Of a stretch of 11,698 nt of DNA, positions 6,700-11,698 are shown in pieces. Origin of the DNA: Clostridia bacterium (GTDB lineage: Bacteria > Bacillota > Clostridia > Christensenellales > Borkfalkiaceae); the NCBI GenBank assembly GCA_017646555.1, contig JAGCMG010000112.1, positions 1 through 11,698 of the forward strand, given 5' to 3'. Position numbers and translations under genes: made by a program. The notes beneath the pieces were generated by a model. That model was not told the DNA's origin, did not search any database, and was given only the letters and a program-made list of their open reading frames with translations. Each line of letters begins with the position of its first letter. Position 1 is the first letter of the stretch.

Positions 6700-6743
6700 A
6701 TAATATATTTAACATAAATAATATGACAAACGTGTGTCATATT
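6700..6743 (-). promoter_or_regulatory. Promoter with overlapping palindromic operator
   Basis: AATATGACA (6720-6728) and TGTCATATT (6735-6743) are perfect inverted repeats across six bases. On the reverse strand TTGTCA (6729-6724) could serve as a -35, with TATTAT (6705-6700) as a -10, 18 bases apart, reading into the 234-residue gene. The palindrome would cover the -35 and so probably acts as an operator. No T-tract follows, so it is unlikely to be the terminator of the metal exporter gene upstream. Confidence 0.5.
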
Positions 6744-6802
6744 TATAAAATTTTTAATAAAATTATAAATAAGTAATGATAATAGGGGGAAAGTAGTAAT
6801 TT

Positions 6803-7696
6803 TTAATGATGATGGCAATGTTTACAGCAAGCGTGCGGGATTTTATTATCGTTTGGGTTGGCATCTAAAAACGGTTCGTTATTAACTATTGTTTCAACGG
6901 TTACTTGCGATATGCCTATTGAAAACAGGCGTTCCTTTACTTGATTTTTTATCTTAAAATCGTATTCGTTTATAATGACGCAAACCGTTATATATACGCT
7001 TTTCCCGTCCGTAGAAAATAGGCGAATATTTTGTACGCTTAAAATTCCATCGACAGATAAAACGGCGTTTTTTATCGTTTCAATATTTAAGTTTTTAGGC
7101 GTTTTTAGTAAAAGTACGTCTAACGTTTCTTTAAGATTTTTTATCGAATTAGTTATAATAAAAATCGCAACTAATATTGAAAGAACTGCATCTAAAAAAT
7201 AAAGGGCACTAAATTTCATTACGATTGCGCCTATTAAAACGACGACCCAACCTAAAACGTCTTCAAGCATATGAAGATTTATTGCTTTTTGATTTAGTGA
7301 GTTGTTGCCGTGTGTTAAATAAGTGGCTATTATATTAACTATTAGTCCGATTATCGCAAAAATAATCATGGCGTCATGGCTAATTTTAACGGGATGAATA
7401 AGCCTAAAAATAGAATTATAAATAACAAAAATTGAGCCGATAAGTAAAATAATCGTTGTTAATAAACCACCCAAAACGGAAAAACGCGCATACCCGTAGG
7501 TATAGGTTTTATCTGGTTTTCGCATACTCTTTTTTTCAAATAGATAAGAAACGCCTATACTCATAGCGTCGCCAAAATCGTGCAACGCGTCCGAAGCAAT
7601 TGCTATACTGCCCGTAATAATGCCACCGAAAACTTCGATTATTGAAAAAAATAAATTTAATATAAACGCTATTAAAATTTTTTTGTCCGAATTCAT
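6803..7696 (-). CDS. Cation diffusion facilitator (CDF) family metal exporter, zinc-type
   Basis: This 297-residue protein belongs to the CzcD/ZitB/ZnT-like branch of CDF transporters, which export Zn2+ or similar divalent ions from the cytoplasm by proton antiport as dimers. About six helices lie in residues 7-185. The intramembrane metal site is visible as H39-x3-D43 in TM2 (SDALHDFGD) and H142-x3-D146 in TM5 (LHMLED), the two-His/two-Asp pattern associated with zinc. A cytoplasmic ferredoxin-like domain follows (about 200-272). The protein ends in HACCKHCHHH (288-297), a His/Cys-rich tail that probably binds metal. The ATG at 7696 is preceded by AAAGGGG. It is transcribed divergently from a TetR-family gene across a shared palindrome, so metal or drug-responsive repression is likely. 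Confidence 0.93.
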   Translation of the reverse strand: MNSDKKILIAFILNLFFSIIEVFGGIITGSIAIASDALHDFGDAMSIGVSYLFEKKSMRKPDKTYTYGYARFSVLGGLLTTIILLIGSIFVIYNSIFRLIHPVKISHDAMIIFAIIGLIVNIIATYLTHGNNSLNQKAINLHMLEDVLGWVVVLIGAIVMKFSALYFLDAVLSILVAIFIITNSIKNLKETLDVLLLKTPKNLNIETIKNAVLSVDGILSVQNIRLFSTDGKSVYITVCVIINEYDFKIKNQVKERLFSIGISQVTVETIVNNEPFLDANPNDNKIPHACCKHCHHH

Positions 7697-7727
7697 GATA
7701 GACCCCTTTACTTTGGTTAAATTTTAT

Positions 7728-7733
7728 AGTATA
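7728..7733 (-). promoter_or_regulatory. -10 element of the CDF gene promoter
   Basis: On the reverse strand TATACT (7733-7728) is a good -10 (an overlapping TATAAA at 7728-7723 is an alternative). The -35 would fall at about 7751-7756, inside the TetR-type palindrome, though its sequence is poor. RNA polymerase and the regulator would therefore compete. Confidence 0.45.
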
Positions 7734-7743
7734 CTAAACACGA

Positions 7744-7764
7744 TACTGAACGCTTTGTTCAGTA
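7744..7764. promoter_or_regulatory. TetR-type operator between the CDF gene and its regulator
   Basis: TACTGAAC (7744-7751) and GTTCAGTA (7757-7764) are perfect 8-bp inverted arms around the spacer GCTTT, 21 bp in all. Form and length fit TetR-family operators. It sits between the divergent start codons and overlaps the expected -35 regions of both genes, so one bound repressor could silence both. Confidence 0.8.
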
Positions 7765-7768
7765 ATAT

Positions 7769-7774
7769 TATAAT
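7769..7774 (+). promoter_or_regulatory. -10 element of the tetR promoter
   Basis: A perfect TATAAT begins five bases after the palindrome. The -35 (about 7746-7751) would lie within the operator and is weak, which suggests autoregulation. The resulting leader is about 75 bases. An AAAAGGA at 7777-7783 has no start codon at a suitable distance. Confidence 0.55.
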
Positions 7775-7854
7775 ACAAAAGGACGGTAAGCGCGCTATAC
7801 AAAAAGCAAAAAGAGTACGATACCGAACAAAACAAACAAAAAGTATGGTGAAAA

Positions 7855-8403
7855 ATGGATAGACGGCAAAGAAAAAGCAGGGAAGCGATATTTAACGCGT
7901 TCATATTAATGTTATCAAAAAAGAACTTTAACGATATTACGGTCGCGGAAATAATAGCGATTGCAGACGTTGGGCGCGCAACGTTTTACGCGCATTTTGA
8001 AACGAAAGACTTTTTGTTAAAGGAACTTTGTTTAGAATTATTCGGACACGTATTTTCTTCAGAGCGTGGTGGGGAAGATAAAGAGAGTATCTTTCATTGT
8101 GAAGAAGGTGGTTTTTCCTTTTTGCATTTATTTAAGCATATAAAAAGAAACGATAACAATATTAAAAAATTATTGTCGTGTCAAAACAACGAACTGTTTT
8201 TTGAATATTTTCAAAACGGGGTAAAGGATTTGGTGAAAAAAAATAAGGCGAATTTTGAAAGTAAAAAGCCGAAAGGTTTGCCAGAAGATTTTTGGTTAAA
8301 TCATATAAGTGCGACGTTTATTTCGTCGCTCAAATGGTGGATTGAAAACGGAGCAACTCTTTCACCGGAGGAGATAACGGACTATTTTATGCAAGTGGTG
8401 TAA
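7855..8403 (+). CDS. TetR/AcrR family transcriptional regulator
   Basis: The 182-residue product has an N-terminal TetR DNA-binding domain (about 5-55): REAIFNAFILMLSKKNFNDITVAEIIAIADVGRATFYAHFETKDFLL (described as residues 9-55), with the ITVAEI-x3-A-VGRATFYAHF helix-turn-helix characteristic of the family. The C-terminal ligand domain ends ISSLKWWIENGATLSPEEITDYF, resembling the DhaS-like TetR_C_8 type common in Bacillota. The start is the only in-frame choice because TGA lies two codons upstream (7849-7851). No strong Shine-Dalgarno is visible (only a weak GGTGA near 7847), so translation may be low. It is divergent from the CDF exporter across a 21-bp palindrome, and is probably repressor of both. 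The inducing ligand is unknown; TetR proteins more often sense organic ligands than metals. Confidence 0.92.
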   Translation: MDRRQRKSREAIFNAFILMLSKKNFNDITVAEIIAIADVGRATFYAHFETKDFLLKELCLELFGHVFSSERGGEDKESIFHCEEGGFSFLHLFKHIKRNDNNIKKLLSCQNNELFFEYFQNGVKDLVKKNKANFESKKPKGLPEDFWLNHISATFISSLKWWIENGATLSPEEITDYFMQVV

Positions 8404-8468
8404 ATAGTGGTAAACTTAAAAAACTTTTCACACGGGTTTATATATAAATTAAAAAATCGTTAGATAAA

Positions 8469-8499
8469 AACGCCCCCTTTCAAAACGAAAGGGGGCGTT
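8469..8499 (-). terminator. Rho-independent terminator of the radC-gltX operon
   Basis: The 13-bp stem is AACGCCCCCTTTC (8469-8481) with GAAAGGGGGCGTT (8487-8499) around loop AAAAC. On the reverse strand it is followed by TTTTT, and it begins 17 bases after the gltX stop. No T-run follows on the forward strand, so it serves gltX; tetR has no clear terminator of its own. Confidence 0.92.
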
Positions 8500-8515
8500 A
8501 TGCGTTATTATTTAA

Positions 8516-9949
8516 TTATGCTAAAAGGTTAAGTGAGAAATTTAAGCGTCTTAAAGTTTCTTCTTTACCTAAAACGTCGGCAACTTCGGTCGCGCCACCG
8601 GCAGTTGATTCTAAGCCGGTAAGAGCAATACGGGTTATCCATAAAAGCGCTTGCTTTTTAATTTCTAAACTTGCTGATAAGTTAACTAAAACTTCAAAAA
8701 GTTTTGAGTTATTCCACTCGGTTACGCCTTGTAAAGTTTCAATAATTTTAGGCAATACTTGTTTTGCTAATTCTACGGAAGATTTTTGTTTAGCGTTTTC
8801 AAAAAGTGATAAATCGAACTTATCAAATTCTTCTAAAAAGTCGATTTTAGATGGAATTTCGCTATAAATTTGTACGCGTGATTTAGCGAGCGTTAAAAGT
8901 TTATCTTCGTCGTACTTGCCGTATGCTTTCGACGCTTTAAAGAACGGATAGGAAAGGGTTTTAAATTCGTCAAAACTCATTTCCTTAATGTATTCGCCTG
9001 AAAGCCATCTTAACTTAACGTCGTCAAAAATTGACGGTGATTTAGAAATGCCTTCGAGCGAGAATTTTTCAACGAGTTCAGATAAACTCATTTTTTCTTG
9101 ATTTTCTTTCGGGCTCCAACCTAAAAGTGCGATATAGTTAATGATTGCTTGTTTAACGTAGCCTTTTTGCACGAAGTCAGCATAACTTGCGTCGCCGTAA
9201 CGCTTAGAAAGTTTACGGGTAGCATCTTTCATTATAACAGGAAGATGAATATACACAGGTCTTTCCCAACCGAACGCGTCGTACATAAGGTTGTATTTAG
9301 GGGTAGACGATAAATATTCCGTACCACGAATAACGTGGGTAATACCCATTAAGTGGTCGTCGATAACGTTGGCAAAGTTATAGGTCGGCATACCGTCGGA
9401 TTTTAATAAAATACCGTCTTCAATATCTTTATAATCAACGGTAATATCGCCGTAAACCAAGTCGTGATAACTACCCGAGCCTTCAAGTGGAATATTTTGA
9501 CGAATTACGTACTTTTCGCCAGCGTCGATTTTAGCCTTGATTTCTTCTTTGGTTAAATTTAAACAATGCTTATCGTATCTGGTGTTGCCGTTTTCGTCTT
9601 TAAGTGAAGAAATTCTTTCCGACGAACAAAAACAATAGTACGCCCCACCGAGTTCCACTAATTTTTCAGCGTATTCTTTATAGATAGCCTTTCTTTCCGA
9701 TTGAACTTACGGACCAAAATCGCCACCTACGTCAGGGCCTTCGTCGTACATAACGCCAGAATCGCGCATGGTGTCGTAAATAATTTCAACCGAGCCGTCA
9801 ACAAATCTTGCTGTGTCGGTGTCTTCAATTCTTAAAATGAAATCCCCACCGCGTTGTTTAGCAAATAAATAGCCGTAAAGGGCAGTTCTTAACCCGCCGA
9901 TATGTAAATAACCCGTTGGGCTTGGGGCAAATCTTGTTCTAACTTTCAT
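8516..9949 (-). CDS. gltX: Glutamate--tRNA ligase (GluRS), interrupted by one in-frame TAA
   Basis: GluRS charges tRNA-Glu (and, in many Bacillota, tRNA-Gln for later amidation). The reading frame codes for 477 residues if codon 81 is read through. Class I motifs are intact: the HIGH-like HIGG (16-19) in RFAPSPTGYLHIGGLRTALY, the KMSKS-like KLSKR (about 246-250), and a zinc site C106-x-C108...Y125-x3-C129 of the E. coli type. Codon 81 is TAA (9709-9707) where homologues have Tyr in GPY-x-QSER; the frame continues directly as VQSERKAIYKEYAEKL. There is no frameshift. ATG 9949 is chosen over an upstream TTG (9955) because GGAGGA (9961-9956) lies six bases before it. It follows radC with a 2-bp gap. 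Without readthrough, only an 80-residue fragment is made from this start. Confidence 0.88.
9707..9709 (-). other. In-frame TAA replacing conserved Tyr codon of gltX
   Basis: The reverse-strand codons read GGT CCG TAA GTT CAA TCG GAA. A single base change (TAC or TAT to TAA) explains it. The sequence on both sides is fully GluRS-like and in the same frame. Other genes in the window end in TAA (yyaC, the permease, tetR, the CDF gene), so TAA is a normal stop in this genome. Confidence 0.95.
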
Positions 9950-9951
9950 TT

Positions 9952-10695
9952 TCAATCCTCCGTCACGGTGTTTTGTATAAGTTTTTCTAAATCGTAATTG
10001 TTTTGAATATCTTGAAGTCTTCCCGAAGTGAAGTAACTAAAAGAATCATTTTTGGTTATAATAATATGGTCGGCAAGTCGCACGGAAAACATATTAAGTA
10101 ATAAATTTATTTTAGCAGTAGCAAAATCGTCCGTTTTAGAAGGGACGGGTGAGCCACTTGGATGATTATGTGCAATAACCGCGTACGACGGTTTTAAAAC
10201 GCTGATGCTATCGGTTATAATTGAACCGTCTATTGTGGACTTAAAGGTATCGCCTTGACCACAAGTTATGGTGTTAATGTGGTAGTTGTTTTTATCAAAG
10301 AGCAAAAGCACGAAAACTTCCGTCGTTTGATTTTCAAAAAAATCTGCCACAAGTTCTTTTACTGCCGACGGCGTGTTTGTTTTAACGCGCGTTTTTTGTA
10401 ACGAGGTTTCAGCATGCGTACGCGAATAAATTAAACCTATCGTTTTAATAAACTGTGCCGTTTTTGGCCCAACGCCTTTAATTTTAAGCAAGGTGTTAAG
10501 GTCTGCCTCAAAAACTGTTTTTAGGTCTTTAAATTGAAGTAAAATTTTATGAGCAAGTGCGTTCGTGTCTTGCCTTTTGATAACCGAATAAAGCAAAATT
10601 TCTAATAATTCGTGGTCGTTAAAGTTATCAGGATTATTCATAAACTTTGCGTACATACGCTCACGGTGTTTTTCGTGTAAGTTGACTTCGTTCAT
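9952..10695 (-). CDS. radC: RadC family JAMM/MPN-domain protein
   Basis: RadC (247 residues) belongs to the UPF0758 family; its role in DNA repair is doubtful and its biochemical function is unsettled. The N-terminal part (about 8-55, HRERMYAKF...DHELLEILLYSVIKRQDTN) and the helix-hairpin-helix KIKGVGPKTA (71-80) are typical. The C-terminal JAMM metalloprotease-like motif is complete: H176-x-H178-P...S186-x2-D189 in HNHPSGSPVPSKTDD. The stop codon is 2 bp before the gltX ATG, and the gltX ribosome site lies inside radC, so the two form an operon. The start matches the HRxR-type N-terminus of this subfamily. The -10 hexamer ends only eight bases before it, so the transcript is probably leaderless or nearly so. 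Confidence 0.93.
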   Translation of the reverse strand: MNEVNLHEKHRERMYAKFMNNPDNFNDHELLEILLYSVIKRQDTNALAHKILLQFKDLKTVFEADLNTLLKIKGVGPKTAQFIKTIGLIYSRTHAETSLQKTRVKTNTPSAVKELVADFFENQTTEVFVLLLFDKNNYHINTITCGQGDTFKSTIDGSIITDSISVLKPSYAVIAHNHPSGSPVPSKTDDFATAKINLLLNMFSVRLADHIIITKNDSFSYFTSGRLQDIQNNYDLEKLIQNTVTED

Positions 10696-10703
10696 ATACG
10701 CTA

Positions 10704-10732
10704 ATTATATCAAAAGTTAACGCGAAATGCAA
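10704..10732 (-). promoter_or_regulatory. radC-gltX promoter, near-leaderless
   Basis: On the reverse strand TTGCAT (10732-10727) and TATAAT (10709-10704, preceded by an extended TG) are 17 bases apart. Initiation about seven bases later falls at about 10697, almost on the radC ATG at 10695. There is no room for a Shine-Dalgarno. Confidence 0.7.
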
Positions 10733-10794
10733 AAGTAAAACGATAATTTTATAAATAATAATAAAAAATGGTGTGTAAACGCGCACTTTTAGTG

Positions 10795-10814
10795 TATAAT
10801 AAAAAAATAAGGAG
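10795..10814 (+). promoter_or_regulatory. -10 element and ribosome site of the pepV-like gene
   Basis: A perfect TATAAT (10795-10800) is followed by AAGGAG (10809-10814), five bases before the ATG at 10820. The -35 is weak (about 10772-10778). The leader is short. This promoter is divergent from that of radC, about 85 bases away. Confidence 0.65.
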
Positions 10815-10819
10815 CAAAT

Positions 10820-11698
10820 ATGAAAAATTATAGCGATTTTTTGAAAGATTTTGAAAAGTTAATTTCTATAAACAGCGTTAAAGACGCGCCCGAAGAACGT
10901 ATGCCGTTTGGCAAAGGCGTTAATCAAGCGTTTAACGAGTTTAAGTCTATTTGTAGTAGGCTGGGTTTTTCCGTTACCGATTACGACGGGTATTTTGGCG
11001 AGTTTAGCGTTGGCGAGGGGGAAGAAGTCGGTGTAATAGGTCACCTTGACGTCGTGCCTGCGCCAGAAAACGGCTGGAACACCCCACCGTTTAAGTTAAC
11101 TAAAAAGAACGGCGTTTTTTACGGCCGTGGCGTTAGCGACGATAAAGGACCACTCATTGTTGCTCTTTACGCTTTAAAAGAACTTATTGCCGACGGCGCG
11201 ATTTTAAAGAAAAAACTTCGCTTTTTTATCGGGCTTGACGAAGAATCGGGTTGGGCTGACGTTGATTATTTTTTAACTAAAAATACATTTCCTAAATACG
11301 GGTTTTCGCCCGACGGGAATTTTCCGGTAACCTATGCCGAAAAAGGACCTAACAGTATTAAGTTTTTTATTCCGTACGACGGAAAAACTTTTACCATGGT
11401 TAATGGGGGAACGGTTGTTAACGCCGTTTGCGACTATGTGACTGCCGTTGGTAAAATCGACGAAGATTTACTTAAAAAGTACGGTTTGACGCATAACGGT
11501 AGTATGATAATTAGCCACGGCAAGTCTGCGCACGGCTCTAAACCTGAACTTGGCGTCAATGCTATAAAGCCACTTTTAGGGTATATGAACGAAATTGAAA
11601 ACGGTAGGTTTAATAACGCTATCGAGTGTTTATTTAACGATAAATACGGCATTACTAAAATGGGGAACGAAACGGGATTAGCGACGCTTTCGCCTGAC
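10820..11698 (+). CDS. pepV: M20 family dipeptidase, PepV/Sapep-like (3' end beyond window)
   Basis: 293 codons are visible, without a stop, running off the window; full PepV proteins have roughly 450-470 residues, so about two thirds is present. PepV-type enzymes are cytoplasmic di-zinc dipeptidases that cleave dipeptides, including beta-Ala or D-amino-acid ones, in late peptide catabolism. Visible active-site motifs are GHLDVVP (74-80; metal ligand H75 and D77), GRGVSDDKGP (102-111; bridging Asp), LDEESGW (139-145; the general base and metal-ligand Glu pair at 141-142) and SPDGNFPV (163-170; Asp165). The N-terminal FGKGVNQAF stretch is also typical of PepV. The later His ligand would lie outside the window. 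Start ATG follows AAGGAG by five bases. It is divergent from radC-gltX, with no evident functional link. Confidence 0.9.
   Translation, partial: MKNYSDFLKDFEKLISINSVKDAPEERMPFGKGVNQAFNEFKSICSRLGFSVTDYDGYFGEFSVGEGEEVGVIGHLDVVPAPENGWNTPPFKLTKKNGVFYGRGVSDDKGPLIVALYALKELIADGAILKKKLRFFIGLDEESGWADVDYFLTKNTFPKYGFSPDGNFPVTYAEKGPNSIKFFIPYDGKTFTMVNGGTVVNAVCDYVTAVGKIDEDLLKKYGLTHNGSMIISHGKSAHGSKPELGVNAIKPLLGYMNEIENGRFNNAIECLFNDKYGITKMGNETGLATLSPD

Noticed and set aside
7620..7862. An 80-codon forward open frame between the CDF and tetR genes
   Set aside because: Most of it is antisense to the CDF gene and crosses the operator and promoters; the protein has no recognisable character.
8404..8460. A forward terminator for tetR at TAAAC...GTTTA
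   Set aside because: The arms are only about five A/T-rich pairs with a long loop and no convincing T-run.
9659..9709. Frameshift in gltX, or two separate genes
   Set aside because: Translation through 9709-9659 stays in one frame and gives the expected QSER-type sequence; only the stop codon breaks it.

Overview
The window looks like chromosome of a low-GC, endospore-forming Bacillota (Clostridia-like). The grounds are the AT-rich composition, strong Shine-Dalgarno and TATAAT signals, a YyaC-type sporulation gene, Bacillota-type parS sites, a PepV-type dipeptidase and a GluRS of bacterial Zn-binding form. No species can be named from the sequence alone.

Region 1 (1-1493) is about 1.5 kb of very AT-rich DNA without a convincing gene. 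It carries two near-perfect parS sites (cores 1078-1091 and 1107-1120). Directly downstream is yyaC (1494-2054), preceded by a possible forespore sigma-F-like promoter. In Bacillus subtilis yyaC sits beside the parAB (soj-spo0J) genes near oriC, so parS plus yyaC suggests an origin-proximal location. No dnaA, parA or parB gene and no clear DnaA-box cluster is visible here.

Region 2 (about 2240-4270) is a two-gene ABC-2 exporter operon: a DrrA-like ATPase and a membrane permease that starts with GTG and overlaps the ATPase stop. Its sigma-A-like promoter is overlain by two TGATATCA palindromes, and it ends at a strong hairpin terminator.

Region 3 (4172-6743) is the accessory-looking part. A 502-residue protein with two N-terminal membrane helices and a catalytically degenerate NUDIX-like domain has the architecture of CBASS Cap16 effectors (SMODS-associated NUDIX). 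No cyclic-nucleotide synthase is present. The gene lies between two direct repeats of about 95 bp (93% identical). Each repeat begins at a stop codon and ends in a terminator whose left arm could also pair with an upstream segment. A convergent, unrecognised 234-residue gene follows, with a 9-bp-arm palindrome at its promoter.

Region 4 (6803-8403) is a divergent pair: a CDF-family metal exporter with a His/Cys-rich tail, and a TetR-family regulator. They share a TACTGAAC-N5-GTTCAGTA operator, which suggests the regulator controls both itself and the exporter.

Region 5 (8469-11698) holds a reverse-strand radC-gltX operon, with a strong terminator and an apparently near-leaderless promoter, and a divergent forward pepV-like gene cut off by the window end. 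The gltX frame is intact along its length except for one in-frame TAA where the highly conserved Tyr of GPY-x-QSER belongs. This is either a sequence error or a real nonsense mutation in a normally essential gene.
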